Shown here in pieces: positions 8,004 to 17,514 of a stretch of DNA of 62,004 nt. The position numbers and the translations under genes were made by a program. This DNA is from Phascolarctobacterium_A sp902463975 (lineage in GTDB: Bacteria > Bacillota > Negativicutes > Acidaminococcales > Acidaminococcaceae). Under the pieces are notes generated by a model, which worked only from the letters and a program-made list of their open reading frames with translations, searched no databases and was not told the origin of the DNA. The DNA lies in NCBI RefSeq assembly GCF_902463975.1, contig NZ_CABQHJ010000015.1:1-62004 (forward strand), given 5' to 3'. Each line of letters opens with the position of its first letter. Positions within the stretch are counted from its first letter, which is position 1.

Positions 8004-9800
8004 ATGGCTAGATATGAAGTTAACAATTATGCGGTAGAAACATTGCTTGGAAATATAAAAACCGGTGAAATAGCTATACCAGAGATGCAGAGACCATTTG
8101 TGTGGGATGCATCGAAGGTACGCGATTTGTTGGATTCATTATATAAAGGGTTTCCCGTTGGATATATTATTGTTTGGCAAAATCCGAAGGTAAAGCTAAA
8201 GGATGGGACAACTTCTATCGGAAAGAAGGTTCTTATTGATGGTCAGCAACGTATAACTGCGCTTGCAGCAGCTATTGTGGGGAAGAATGTCCTTGATGAT
8301 CATTATAAATGGAAACGTATTATTATAGCATTCAATCCATTAGAGGAAAAGTTTGAAGTATCTAATTCTGCTAATCAAAAAAGTAGCAAATGGATTTCTG
8401 ATGTTGCTGATGTATTTAAGGTGAGTTTTGATCCTTTCAATTTCGTGAATGAATATTGCAGAATTAATGATATTCCAGATCAAGGTTCTAGGGTAAGTGC
8501 AGTTATAACTAAACTTCGTTCAATGCAGGCAAATGCTTTGGGCGTTATTAGTTTGAATGAGGATTTGGATATTGATAGCGTAACAGATATTTTTATTCGT
8601 ATAAATTCCAAAGGTGTCGTATTATCGCAGGCGGATTTTGCTATGTCTAAGATTTCGTCTAACGAAGTATATGGCGGAAATATTACGAGAAAAACGATTG
8701 ATTACTTTTGCCATTTATTGGAATTGCCAGAGGACTTAAAAGATATTAGCGCGAACGATGCAGAATTTGCTTCTAGGCCGGAATTTGCTGCAATCAAGTG
8801 GGCTGCTGGAAAAGTTAAGCCGATTTACAAAACATCCTATACTGATATTTTGCGTGTAGCTTTTACATATAAGTTTAAAAGAGGTAGGTTAGCGGATTTA
8901 GTAAGTTTGCTGTCTGGCCGTGACTTCGAAACACGTGAATTCAAAATTGAAATTGAAGAGGAGTCATTCGCTAAATTGCATGATGCTGTACTACATACTA
9001 TCAATCAAACAAATTATGAACGATTTCTAATGATTGTCGAGTCTGCCGGTATAGTAAAACGCTCTTTGATACGTTCGCAAAATGTATTGAATTTTGGTTA
9101 TGCACTTTATTTGGCGTTGAGAGAACGTAAGGTAGAAGGTAGTAAGATAGAAAAGATTGTACGGCGTTGGATTGTGCTATCAATTTTGACAGGACGCTAT
9201 TCAGGATCGCCGGAATCTATGTTTGACTATGATATCAAGAGATTCTTTGCATACGATGATCCGGCAGAGTATTTGGAAGTAACTGAAGCTGGTGATTTAT
9301 CAGATGCTTTTTGGAATGTAACGCTTTTACAAAAATTGGATACATCTGTGGTAAGCAGTCCATATTTTAATATTTTCTTAGCAGCTCAAGCGAAAGAGCA
9401 TGATAAGGGGTTCTTATCTGAACATATTGAAGTAGAAAGTATGCTGGAAAATCGTGGCGATATTCATCACCTTTTTCCTAAGAAGTACCTAACTAAAAAC
9501 GGGCTGGCGAAGAGTATGTATAATCAAATTGCTAATTATGTATTTCTTCAGCAAGATATTAACATTAAGATTAGAGATGATGCTCCATGCTGCTATATGG
9601 AAGAGGTTTTAAATCAGTGTGAGACTAAAAATCCAGTTTATGGCGCTATTGTTGATAAGCAGATTCTCATGGAAAATCTTCAACAGAATTGTATTCCTGA
9701 AGGTTTTGCTAGTATGGACATTTCCAAGTATCAGGATTTTTTGGTTGAGAGAAGAAAATTGATGGCTGAAAAGATTCACAATTATTATATTGGGTTATGA
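8004..9800 (+). CDS. GmrSD-like protein: DUF262 plus HNH (DUF1524) domain
   Basis: 598 residues. The N-terminal DUF262 domain (ParB-like nucleotide-binding fold) shows IPEMQRPFVWD near residue 28 and the DGQQRITAL box near residue 92. The C-terminal DUF1524 domain shows the HNH-type RGDIHHLFPKKYL near residue 490. In GmrSD, BrxU and SspE relatives DUF262 hydrolyses nucleotides and the HNH domain cuts modified phage DNA, so a type IV restriction or anti-phage role is likely. The gene stands alone behind a weak GGGGTG site, is strongly AT-rich compared with both flanks, and lies next to a mobile element, all signs of transfer. A domain-of-unknown-function label would be the cautious alternative. 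Confidence 0.85.
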   Translation: MARYEVNNYAVETLLGNIKTGEIAIPEMQRPFVWDASKVRDLLDSLYKGFPVGYIIVWQNPKVKLKDGTTSIGKKVLIDGQQRITALAAAIVGKNVLDDHYKWKRIIIAFNPLEEKFEVSNSANQKSSKWISDVADVFKVSFDPFNFVNEYCRINDIPDQGSRVSAVITKLRSMQANALGVISLNEDLDIDSVTDIFIRINSKGVVLSQADFAMSKISSNEVYGGNITRKTIDYFCHLLELPEDLKDISANDAEFASRPEFAAIKWAAGKVKPIYKTSYTDILRVAFTYKFKRGRLADLVSLLSGRDFETREFKIEIEEESFAKLHDAVLHTINQTNYERFLMIVESAGIVKRSLIRSQNVLNFGYALYLALRERKVEGSKIEKIVRRWIVLSILTGRYSGSPESMFDYDIKRFFAYDDPAEYLEVTEAGDLSDAFWNVTLLQKLDTSVVSSPYFNIFLAAQAKEHDKGFLSEHIEVESMLENRGDIHHLFPKKYLTKNGLAKSMYNQIANYVFLQQDINIKIRDDAPCCYMEEVLNQCETKNPVYGAIVDKQILMENLQQNCIPEGFASMDISKYQDFLVERRKLMAEKIHNYYIGL

Positions 9801-9921
9801 TGGGTAAATGTTGTGCAGTGACAAAATATATTGCCGTATTGGAGAATAACAATATTGGTAACAAGATTGCAGGCGATTAATGAAGAGTAGAATAATTAAG
9901 CAGAAGGGAGCGTGTTATGTA

Positions 9922-11625
9922 ATGACTAAGCAATTAAAGCTGCCTGTAGGCATAGACAGCTTTGAGGAAATCCGCAAAAGTGAATTTTATTATGTTGATA
10001 AAACAAAGCTTGTTGAGCAGCTTTTGGAGAACTGGGGAGCAGTAAACCTTTTTACCAGACCACGTCGCTTCGGCAAGACTCTAAATATGAGCATGCTCAA
10101 ATATTTTTTTGAAATAGGCACGGACAGAACTCTGTTTGATGGACTTTATATAGCTGAAAAACAGCCGCTTTGCGAGCAGTATCTGGGGAAATTCCCTGTG
10201 CTGTTTATTTCGCTCAAGGGGGTTGACGGCGAGAGCTTTGAGCAAGCAAGCTATGCATTTACTAACATTGTTGCCAATGAGGCCAGACGCTTCGCTTTTT
10301 TGCTTGCTAGTGACAAGCTTACCGAAAAGGATAAGGATGAATACCGTGCACTGATTGCTATGCGTGAGGGAATATACACTATGGATGAAAAAATCCTTGT
10401 CACCTCTTTGCAAAAGCTGTCAGAACTTTTGTGTAAGCATTATGCTAAGCAGGCTATCCTTCTTATTGATGAATACGATGTTCCTTTGGATAAGGCCTTT
10501 CAAAATGGCTATTACCGGGAAATGGTTACGCTGCTCAGAGGCATATTTGGCAATGCGTTAAAAAGTAATCCTTTTTTGAAGTTTTCTGTTTTGACAGGCT
10601 GTCTGCGCGTATCGAAGGAAAGCATTTTCACCGGCATGAATAATTTTAAGGTGCTTTCTATAACTGATCCGCGTTTTGATGAACAGTTTGGTTTTACTGA
10701 AGATGAGGTGAGCCAGCTGCTTACTGCCTATCATTTGGAGGAGCATTTACCGGAAATCAAGGAATGGTATGACGGGTACCGCTTTGGCGATGCTGATGTA
10801 TATTGCCCTTGGGATGTAATCAATTACGTGGATTTGCTGCGCTATGATGCTCAGTCAAAGCCACAGGCTTACTGGATTAACACCAGCAGTAATGCTTTAG
10901 TGAAGCGTTTTGTGGATAAGGCAGATAAATCAACGAGGGATGAGCTGGAGCGTCTTGTTGCAGGCGAGCAGATAGAAAAGCATTTGCGTCTTGATTTGAC
11001 ATATGATGAGATTGATAATAGTATCGAGAATCTTTGGAGCGTTTTGTTTACGACTGGTTATCTGACTCAGGCAGGCATGACGGAGGATGGTGCTTATAAG
11101 CTTATTATCCCTAACGCGGAGGTTAGAGAGGTTTATAAGCTGCAAATACAGGACTGGTTTAAGCGCATTGTTTTTGCCAATACGGAGCAGCTGGAGCTTT
11201 TTTGGCAGGCTTTAGCAAAAGGTGATGCCAAGGCAGCAGAAAGATATTTAAACAAGACTTTGAGTAATACTATCAGCCTTTTTGATATCAAAGGACAAAC
11301 GAAGGATAAGGAAAACAGCTATCACTTATTTTTGGCAGGCTTGCTTATCGGTAATGCTGAGTGGCTGGTGCGTTCTAATAGGGAAGCAGGCGATGGCTTT
11401 GCTGATATAATAGTAGAAACCGATGATCCTGATGCCGGACTTGTTATTGAGCTGAAGAGCGTTAGCGGGATTACGGAGCTGGACGGCGCGTGCGCGAGAG
11501 CTTTGCAGCAGATACATGAGCGCCATTATTACGAATATTTGCGTGATGAGGGACGCGAGGATATTTGGGCCTATGGCATTGCCTTTTATAAGAAAAGGTG
11601 CAGGGTTATGGCAGAGAGGATATAA
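9922..11625 (+). CDS. AAA-ATPase-like protein with C-terminal PD-(D/E)XK nuclease domain
   Basis: About 567 residues of the AAA-ATPase_like/PDDEXK_9 family, which is abundant and multi-copy in gut anaerobes; cellular role unknown, possibly mobile or defensive. The start MTKQLKLPVGIDSFEEIR contains the family's conserved opening, followed by YYVDKT, a Walker A variant (RPRRFGKTL) and Walker B (ILLIDEYDVPL). The family-typical EWYDGYRFG comes next. At the C terminus FADIIVE and LVIELKS supply the nuclease Asp and Glu-x-Lys. The ATG at 9922 is placed after AAGGGAG; the frame extends 14 codons further without a site. A related but clearly divergent copy lies at 53809-55407. Confidence 0.85.
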   Translation: MTKQLKLPVGIDSFEEIRKSEFYYVDKTKLVEQLLENWGAVNLFTRPRRFGKTLNMSMLKYFFEIGTDRTLFDGLYIAEKQPLCEQYLGKFPVLFISLKGVDGESFEQASYAFTNIVANEARRFAFLLASDKLTEKDKDEYRALIAMREGIYTMDEKILVTSLQKLSELLCKHYAKQAILLIDEYDVPLDKAFQNGYYREMVTLLRGIFGNALKSNPFLKFSVLTGCLRVSKESIFTGMNNFKVLSITDPRFDEQFGFTEDEVSQLLTAYHLEEHLPEIKEWYDGYRFGDADVYCPWDVINYVDLLRYDAQSKPQAYWINTSSNALVKRFVDKADKSTRDELERLVAGEQIEKHLRLDLTYDEIDNSIENLWSVLFTTGYLTQAGMTEDGAYKLIIPNAEVREVYKLQIQDWFKRIVFANTEQLELFWQALAKGDAKAAERYLNKTLSNTISLFDIKGQTKDKENSYHLFLAGLLIGNAEWLVRSNREAGDGFADIIVETDDPDAGLVIELKSVSGITELDGACARALQQIHERHYYEYLRDEGREDIWAYGIAFYKKRCRVMAERI

Positions 11626-11656
11626 GCTTCTAAAACCATAGTTTTCCAAAAAAATT

Positions 11657-11708
11657 AAGGATTCCGCAGCTTACCTGATGCAGGTAGTCTGGCGGAATCC
11701 TTTTTTTC
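11657..11708. terminator. Bidirectional terminator
   Basis: A GGATTCCGC/GCGGAATCC stem with a smaller inner stem (TACCT/AGGTA) is followed by eight T on the plus strand; the minus strand also has a T-rich end. It lies between two convergent genes and can serve both. Confidence 0.8.
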
Positions 11709-11722
11709 AACTCACACTCTTT

Positions 11723-12892
11723 TTATTTTTCAAAGGTTCCTTTTACAAGTGCTTCACCTGCTGCCACCATAATCTGACCTTTGGCAATTACAGTATCTAC
11801 GTCATAGGTGTCACTGTAAATAATCAGGTCAGCATCACTGTCAGGCTGCAGGCAGCCCTTTTGCGGATATAAGCCGTTCGCCTGCGCTGGATTGCTGCTG
11901 ACAACCTTAGTCACAACCTCCAAGGGAACGCCTGCAAGCAGTGCGTCCTTAACCTCCTCCTGGAAGGAATCCGGCGATACAGCAAGCTGCTTTTGCCTGC
12001 CGTCAGCAAGCGTTACGCTCATGCAGCCGTTAGCATCTGAGCTCATGGTGATTCTGTCCAGTGGCACGCCTTCTTCGTAAAGAATTTTGATAGCGTCACT
12101 GGGCTTGACACAGGCAGGGAAGCCATCCTGCTCCCTGATGCCGGAGGTGATATCCACATAACCACCTAAGCGGGCAAACTCCTTGGCCTGCTCAAAAAGA
12201 TGGAAAGCGCGGTTGACGTGGGTAGGAATAAAATGACGGGCAGGGATTTCCGTTTCCTTGACAATTGCCAGCAGAACATCCATGCCACGCTTGCCTACGC
12301 CCATGTGGAACTGCACAACACCGGCTTTGCCGGAAAGCATGCCGCCCAGACGAGCCTGTGTAAGCACCTTTTCCAGCTCCTCGCGTGTAGGCTGCGAGCT
12401 TCTGTGGTCGGATAAGGCAACCTCGCCGATGCCAAGGCATTCGTTAATCAGGATGATGTCGCGGCGCACATCACCGGTCATGTTATGCAGAGGAATTTCG
12501 TAGGAGCCGGTGAGCATGTAAGCGGTGATGCCTTCATGCGTCAGACCTCTGGCCTTCGCCAGCAGGCTTTCGTTGTGTCTGGAGGTGCCGTCTGTACCCA
12601 AAACGCCTACTACGGTTGTAATGCCAACCTTCGTCAGCTCGCTGAGGTTGATTTCCGGCGTACGGCTGTAGGGACCGGATTCACCGCCGCCGCCGATGAT
12701 GTGTACGTGCTGGTCAACATAACCGGGGACTGCCTTGCGCTCTTGGGCGTCAAGGATTTGGCAGTCCAGGCCTTGCGGTGCTGTGAGCTGTTGGCCTATT
12801 TTGGCGATTTTATCATTGATGATCAGGAGATCGACAATTCCGAGGGGTTGCGGAGCGTAGACGTCCGCATTTTTAATGAGTAAGCATTTCAT
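11723..12892 (-). CDS. iadA: Isoaspartyl (beta-aspartyl) dipeptidase
   Basis: Cytoplasmic metallopeptidase of the amidohydrolase superfamily that splits beta-aspartyl dipeptides arising from damaged proteins. 389 residues. The metal site begins with DQHVHIIGGGGESGP (HxH near residue 60). It continues with the GEVALSDHRSSQPT loop, FIPTHVNR and a late Asp in MSSDANGC, all characteristic of IadA and not of dihydroorotase. A GGAG site lies 9 bases before the ATG. It stands alone and converges on the AAA/PD-(D/E)XK gene across a shared terminator. Confidence 0.93.
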   Translation of the reverse strand: MKCLLIKNADVYAPQPLGIVDLLIINDKIAKIGQQLTAPQGLDCQILDAQERKAVPGYVDQHVHIIGGGGESGPYSRTPEINLSELTKVGITTVVGVLGTDGTSRHNESLLAKARGLTHEGITAYMLTGSYEIPLHNMTGDVRRDIILINECLGIGEVALSDHRSSQPTREELEKVLTQARLGGMLSGKAGVVQFHMGVGKRGMDVLLAIVKETEIPARHFIPTHVNRAFHLFEQAKEFARLGGYVDITSGIREQDGFPACVKPSDAIKILYEEGVPLDRITMSSDANGCMSVTLADGRQKQLAVSPDSFQEEVKDALLAGVPLEVVTKVVSSNPAQANGLYPQKGCLQPDSDADLIIYSDTYDVDTVIAKGQIMVAAGEALVKGTFEK

Positions 12893-13063
12893 GTGAGGAT
12901 TCTCCGTTTCTGAAAAATTATTTATGCTTTAATTATACACTGAATTGTTGAAAATAGCACTTGGGGGAAGAAAGTTTTTGGGTTTCACTGGTATAATAGA
13001 GATAATGAAAATGAATTTTCGTGTTATGATAGTGTGGAGAGATTGGAAGAGGGTTAAAGTGTG

Positions 13064-13480
13064 ATGAAAAAATACTCTGCGTTGACAAGATATATCAATC
13101 TTTTGGAAAATGATAATGTTGGTGAATGGATTGTTGATAAGGAAAATGATGGGTCTTCGGAAAGACCGATGCACTTTCCTTTCGTCAGTTATTCTATAGC
13201 GGTTCATATGTTGGAAGATGATATCTATAAATTTGCCCAAGAAAGTGATGAAATAGTACCGAGTAAATATGCAAAAATTCTTCAGGCTAATGGCATAGAA
13301 TGGAATTATGATTCCATGATAAAAGCCGATGCTTCTGTATTAGATGCTCAATGTATATTGGCTTTACTGATAGCTTCTTGTAGGGCAGAGCGCTTTTGTG
13401 ATGGTGTGTTATTAGGCTTTATCAAAAGTGGCGCTGTTATAAGATGGTTGAAACGTTTGCAGAAGCTTGATGAAGCATAA
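13064..13480 (+). CDS. DUF6508-like small protein
   Basis: 138 residues, MKKYSALTRYINLLENDNVG then EWIVDKENDGSSERP and MHFPFVSYS. The EWIxDKENDG and PFVxYS words match what I remember of the DUF6508 family, for which no function is known. Soluble, no signal peptide. The ATG at 13064 is preferred over the adjacent GTG because GAGGG lies about 9 bases before it. It is AT-rich and followed by its own terminator, so it is a single-gene unit. Confidence 0.65.
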   Translation: MKKYSALTRYINLLENDNVGEWIVDKENDGSSERPMHFPFVSYSIAVHMLEDDIYKFAQESDEIVPSKYAKILQANGIEWNYDSMIKADASVLDAQCILALLIASCRAERFCDGVLLGFIKSGAVIRWLKRLQKLDEA

Positions 13481-13518
13481 GAAGATTTCCCTTCCTCCCC
13501 CAAAAATTTTCCCCACGT

Positions 13519-13555
13519 GCCCTACCCGAATTTATGCATTCGGGTGGGGCGTTTT
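13519..13555 (+). terminator. Rho-independent terminator
   Basis: A 13-bp stem GCCCTACCCGAAT/ATTCGGGTGGGGC (one wobble) and GTTTTG follow the DUF6508-like gene. Confidence 0.75.
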
Positions 13556-13629
13556 GCTTATTTTCACGCTACAATATAATCAGAAAACAACAGCCGGGAG
13601 CGCAGACGGCAGGAATAGGAGGGATTAAT

Positions 13630-14436
13630 ATGCAAAAGAAATTATTCTTAAGCGCAGCGCTTGGATTGGCAATGTTTGCCAACACTGCCTTTGCCGAGGT
13701 TAACACAGCTTATTTAGCCAACGAGCTCAGGTCTTATCCCGGTTGGCCGCTGGAGGTATATTGCAACGCAACTGATGTTAATGTCAGAACACAGCCTAAC
13801 ACCGATTGTGATGTTATCACCATGCTGCAAAAGGGAGATAAATTTTATGTAAGCAGAGTTGTAGATGTAGTAAACAGTGAATACAAATGGCTTCTTGGAA
13901 CTACTGAAAAGGGCCATGTTGGTTTTATGGCAAGCAAATATCTTGATACAACCCCGCAAGCTGCCAGCGCAGCAGGACGCTTTAATGCTGCCCTTGAAGC
14001 AGATTGGATTATGGATCCCGAGATTTTTGCTTCAGGTGCCTATTACCCGGGGCCTGTGGAGCAGAATAAGGACGATACTATCTCCTATGCCGATAAGAAG
14101 CTGCAGGTCGGACCGCGCTTGTTCTATATAGATTCGTCAAAAAACAGAGTTAGTGAGGTGAAAATCAATAAGCTTCATGGCATGATGGCAGGCTATGCTG
14201 TCGGCCAGCTGCTTAATACTGACGGACAGATTCATTTAGACGGTTACCTGAAAATGAACGGCTGGGAGGACGATCCTATGGGTGTGGGCATTTCGGATAC
14301 GCATCATATGATCGGTTGGGTAAAATATGCATACAACGCAAGGGGGCAAAAATGCCTGCATAAGAGCTTTTATGTAAAGTTGGATGCTCGTGATGTGATT
14401 TCGGAAATTATTTACTGCGAGCATGACGTTCATTAA
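13630..14436 (+). CDS. Exported protein with SH3-like domain
   Basis: 268 residues starting MQKKLFLSAALGLAMFANTAFA, a clear Sec signal peptide cleaved after AFA. Residues about 45-110 look like a bacterial SH3 domain (VNVRTQPNTDCDVITMLQKGDKFYV ... WLLGTTEKGHVGFMASKYL, split here only for illustration). The rest, including HHMIGWVKYAYNARGQ, is not recognised. SH3b domains bind cell-wall peptides, so a periplasmic or wall-associated role is likely. The start at 13630 follows AGGAGGG. The next gene is also an exported protein 58 bp downstream, so the two may be co-expressed. Confidence 0.7.
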   Translation: MQKKLFLSAALGLAMFANTAFAEVNTAYLANELRSYPGWPLEVYCNATDVNVRTQPNTDCDVITMLQKGDKFYVSRVVDVVNSEYKWLLGTTEKGHVGFMASKYLDTTPQAASAAGRFNAALEADWIMDPEIFASGAYYPGPVEQNKDDTISYADKKLQVGPRLFYIDSSKNRVSEVKINKLHGMMAGYAVGQLLNTDGQIHLDGYLKMNGWEDDPMGVGISDTHHMIGWVKYAYNARGQKCLHKSFYVKLDARDVISEIIYCEHDVH

Positions 14437-14494
14437 GCAAAGTAAAGGACAAAGCAATTTTTTGCTAAAGCATCTTTTGACAGGAGGTGGCGTA

Positions 14495-15280
14495 ATGAAG
14501 CGGAAGCTGTTTAAGAGCATGTGTCTGGCAATGCTTCTGGTGGCGTTTGCCGGCTACGGTGCGAAGGAAAATACCGTATTACCGCAGATGAATTTGCTTA
14601 AGGTGGAGGCCGCTGCCAAAGCTGTACCGCTCTATGAGCAGAAATATGCTGAGGTTGTGGACGGCGTTTATGAATTTATCGCTGACGGTAGGAGTGATAA
14701 CCTGCCGGAGCAGGGAAAAACAGGCATCTGCGAGGTGCGGGATTTCGCCAGCCGGGAGGCAGCCCTGCAGCAGCTTGGCTACACACTGCAGGATATCAGC
14801 GGCGACGGTGTTCCGGAGCTGCTTATCGGTTGGATTAGCCAAAAACGCGGCGCGGGGCATTACGGTAAGGAGATTTATGCGATTTACACCTTTGCGGACG
14901 ACAGAGTGAAATACGTTGCGGAGGGCTGGAGCCGTAGCAGTCTGCAGCTTATGGCAAATGACAATCTGGTGACACGAGGTGGCACCGGCATTTCGCATCA
15001 GGTGCTTGCTGTGGAGCATTTGCAGCCTGACGGCAACCTCGGATGCTATGAGCTTTATTTTACCTGGGCGAAGGATGACGGCCTTTGCGTTTACCGCAAC
15101 ATGAACTGTAGAAGTGAGGCAGATGCTGCGCAGAAAACAGATATGACTGTGGAAGAGTTCAATGAAATGAGGTCTGAATACGCTAATTACAGTGTTGAAA
15201 TTGAATATTTGCCGTTGAAGGACTTTAAAAAGCAGGGCTTTAAGGGCTTGATGAGGCAGTATCCTTCTGCAGGAAGGTGA
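14495..15280 (+). CDS. Exported protein of unknown function
   Basis: 261 residues starting MKRKLFKSMCLAMLLVAFAG, a signal sequence. No good lipobox Cys follows it, so a Sec-processed or anchored protein is more likely than a lipoprotein. A stretch around QDISGDGVPELLIGW resembles a calcium-binding DxDGxxE loop seen in FG-GAP-like or EF-hand-like repeats. No overall family recognised. CAGGAGGTGG precedes the ATG. It is followed by a terminator at 15316, closing a two-gene unit with the SH3 protein. Confidence 0.6.
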   Translation: MKRKLFKSMCLAMLLVAFAGYGAKENTVLPQMNLLKVEAAAKAVPLYEQKYAEVVDGVYEFIADGRSDNLPEQGKTGICEVRDFASREAALQQLGYTLQDISGDGVPELLIGWISQKRGAGHYGKEIYAIYTFADDRVKYVAEGWSRSSLQLMANDNLVTRGGTGISHQVLAVEHLQPDGNLGCYELYFTWAKDDGLCVYRNMNCRSEADAAQKTDMTVEEFNEMRSEYANYSVEIEYLPLKDFKKQGFKGLMRQYPSAGR

Positions 15281-15315
15281 ATAAAAGGGCTGATGTTATG
15301 AGCCTGAAATATGAT

Positions 15316-15348
15316 GGCAGTCGGAATTTAACCGGCTGCCGTTTTTTT
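15316..15348 (+). terminator. Rho-independent terminator
   Basis: Nine-bp stem GGCAGTCGG/CCGGCTGCC (one G-U) followed by GTTTTTTT. Confidence 0.8.
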
Positions 15349-15449
15349 GAGGTGAAATAAGGCGAATTTTATAGTATAATATACATAACTGTAACTGATA
15401 TACGCTTATACCGGCTTTATATCAAATATTTTTATGAGGTGAATTAATA

Positions 15450-15893
15450 ATGAGCAATGAATTAACCGGACGTAATGTAGGAAAAACCTGTCGTGTACAC
15501 TATAAAGGTACCTTTAATGACGGCAAGCAATTTGATTCCTCCTATGACCGCGGCGAGCCGCTGGAATTTGTTTGCGGCGCAGGCCAGATGATTAAAGGCT
15601 TTGATGCAGCTGTTGCTGACCTGGAGGTCGGCGCTGAGGTTGACATCCATCTGCTGCCGGCAGAAGCATATGGCGAGGCTGACCCGCAGGCTATTTTCAC
15701 CATGCCGATTGCCCAGCTGCCGGGTTCAGAAAAGCTGACCGTTGGTCAGAGAGTTTACCTGCAGAACCAATTTGGTCAGCCCGTACCTGTACTGGTAACC
15801 GAAAAGGATGATACCAATATCACCTTTGATGCTAACCATGAAATGGCTGGTAAGGAACTGAACTTCCATATTGAGCTGGTAGAGGTAAAATAA
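15450..15893 (+). CDS. slyD: FKBP-type peptidyl-prolyl isomerase, SlyD-like
   Basis: 147 residues. Cis-trans isomerisation of proline bonds and chaperoning of folding proteins in the cytoplasm. The FKBP half-domains (VHYKGTFNDGKQFDSS, GAGQMIKGFDAAV and the final ELNFHIELVEV) flank an insert-in-flap chaperone domain (roughly residues 65-125, starting PAEAYGEADPQ), which is the SlyD arrangement. Unlike E. coli SlyD it has no His/Cys-rich tail, so a nickel-storage role is unlikely. GAGGTG precedes the ATG. Stands alone between two terminators or hairpins. Confidence 0.88.
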   Translation: MSNELTGRNVGKTCRVHYKGTFNDGKQFDSSYDRGEPLEFVCGAGQMIKGFDAAVADLEVGAEVDIHLLPAEAYGEADPQAIFTMPIAQLPGSEKLTVGQRVYLQNQFGQPVPVLVTEKDDTNITFDANHEMAGKELNFHIELVEVK

Positions 15894-15946
15894 AGCTTCA
15901 GTCTTGTTTGCAACAAAATATTACTTGCTCTTATAGTCTATGGAAT

Positions 15947-15987
15947 TTGCACCTATAATATGTTATAATAATATATTATAGGTGCAA
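15947..15987. promoter_or_regulatory. Perfect 15-bp inverted repeat before pgi
   Basis: TTGCACCTATAATAT (15947-15961) is exactly complementary to ATATTATAGGTGCAA (15973-15987), with an 11-nt spacer. It ends 9 bases before the pgi ribosome site and covers the TATAAT-like elements, so an operator or an mRNA leader hairpin are both possible. Confidence 0.7.
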
Positions 15988-16009
15988 CTAATATTTGGGA
16001 GTGTATATT

Positions 16010-17443
16010 TTGGAATATAAAATTGTTATGCCCAGTGGTATTGTTTTTGACTTCAGCAATATGGTTGGAGCGGGCAGACTGCAAGCGCAGGAAGTGGAGC
16101 AGGCACTGCAGCAGCAGGGAGCCGCAGCCGAAAAGGCTGTGTGCGAGCTGCGAAGTACCGGTTTTTCCAAGAAGCATTTATCTAAGGACGGCACGCCGGA
16201 GCATGTTTACTTTCCGCGGATGCCATATATTGCTGACGGCAACCCCAATACGGAGCAGTCGATTATTAAGCTGATGCGCTACAGCAAGCATCTGCGCAGT
16301 AAGGATGTCGTAATCTTTTTGGGCGTTGGCGGCTCCTACCTGGGCAACAAGGTGCTGTTTGATGCCTTTGGCGGTTATCATTGGAATACCAGTGCAACAC
16401 TGCGCCAAGGCCAGCCCTGCATTTATTTTTCCGGCAACAATCTTGACCCGGTGGACTGCAATTCACTGCTGTTCAAGATGCGCCGTATGGCTGGAGTAAG
16501 TGCGCAAGAAGGCAAGAAGCTAAAGATTATGCTGGTGCCGATTTCTAAATCCGGTACTACGCTGGAAACAATTTCTGCCTTTACGTATTTCTATGCTAAT
16601 CTGTCTCAAAACGCAGATATCGACCTTGACTGCACGGTAGTTACTGATTTAAAGGCTCCGGTGGAAAATGCGCCGCTTTTGCAGCTGGCGGAAAAATTTG
16701 GCTGGGAGCGCTTTGATATTAAGGAAGGTATCGGCGGACGCTTCAGCATTATGACGGACCCGGGACTTGTTACAATGGCTGCCCTGGGCGGTGATATCGA
16801 GGAGTTTTTGCGCGGTGCGCGTGATATGGATATCTATTGCCAGCAGGCGAAGCCTGCGGAAAACCCGGCGCTTCTCAATGCTTTACTGAAATTCATGGCC
16901 TATGAGCGCGGACGTGATATTGAAGTGTTCATGCCGTACAGCATGCGCCTGAAATCTTTGAGCGAATGGTATGTGCAGCTGCTGGCGGAATCGCTTGGCA
17001 AGCGCTGCAATCGTGAGGGTGTAACTGTTCACTACGGCAGAACGCCGATTGTTGCTGTCGGCACAACGGATATGCATGCACAGACACAGCAGCATCAGGA
17101 CGGTCGTCTGAATAAGGTGGTGCAGTTCCTGGAGGTTGCCAATCCTGAGGTTGAGGCAGTTTTGCATAATCCCTTTGCCGATGTACCGTTCTTCGATAAA
17201 TACGAGGGCTTGGATATGGCGAAGGCGCTCAAGGCGGCGCTGAATGCCAATGAAGCGGCGCTGACGGGGGATAACCGTTACAATGCGCGCTTTACGCTGC
17301 CGAAGCTGAATGAATATTATCTTGGTCAGCTGATGTACTTTTTGATGCTGACGATTGCCTACGAGGGCGAGCTGGCGGATGTGGATGCATTTGACCAGCC
17401 CGGCGTTGAGGTATATAAGAAATTAATGAAGGCTCAGCTGTAA
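16010..17443 (+). CDS. pgi: Glucose-6-phosphate isomerase
   Basis: Interconverts glucose 6-phosphate and fructose 6-phosphate in the cytoplasm. 477 residues with the sugar-isomerase signature GVGGSYLGNKVLFDA near residue 101 and the phosphate-binding SKSGTTLET near 180. GGRFSIMTDPG follows, then the HxQ-type segment THAQTQQHQD-like near 360 and the Lys of QPGVEVYKK near the end. I take TTG at 16010 as start because GGGAG lies exactly 8 bases upstream; the next ATG (16028) would still keep the whole domain. A perfect inverted repeat just upstream suggests specific control. Ends in a strong terminator shared with the convergent acyltransferase gene. Confidence 0.92.
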   Translation: MEYKIVMPSGIVFDFSNMVGAGRLQAQEVEQALQQQGAAAEKAVCELRSTGFSKKHLSKDGTPEHVYFPRMPYIADGNPNTEQSIIKLMRYSKHLRSKDVVIFLGVGGSYLGNKVLFDAFGGYHWNTSATLRQGQPCIYFSGNNLDPVDCNSLLFKMRRMAGVSAQEGKKLKIMLVPISKSGTTLETISAFTYFYANLSQNADIDLDCTVVTDLKAPVENAPLLQLAEKFGWERFDIKEGIGGRFSIMTDPGLVTMAALGGDIEEFLRGARDMDIYCQQAKPAENPALLNALLKFMAYERGRDIEVFMPYSMRLKSLSEWYVQLLAESLGKRCNREGVTVHYGRTPIVAVGTTDMHAQTQQHQDGRLNKVVQFLEVANPEVEAVLHNPFADVPFFDKYEGLDMAKALKAALNANEAALTGDNRYNARFTLPKLNEYYLGQLMYFLMLTIAYEGELADVDAFDQPGVEVYKKLMKAQL

Positions 17444-17462
17444 ATTTTAAAAGAAAAAAATT

Positions 17463-17500
17463 AGACGTTGTGTGCTTGAAAAAGCACGCAACGTCTTTTT
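17463..17500. terminator. Bidirectional terminator
   Basis: 15-bp stem AGACGTTGTGTGCTT/AAGCACGCAACGTCT with one wobble, flanked by TTTTT on the plus side and by an A-rich tract that gives a T-run on the minus side. Serves pgi and the convergent acyltransferase gene. Confidence 0.85.
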
Positions 17501-17514
17501 GCTTTGTATTAAAT

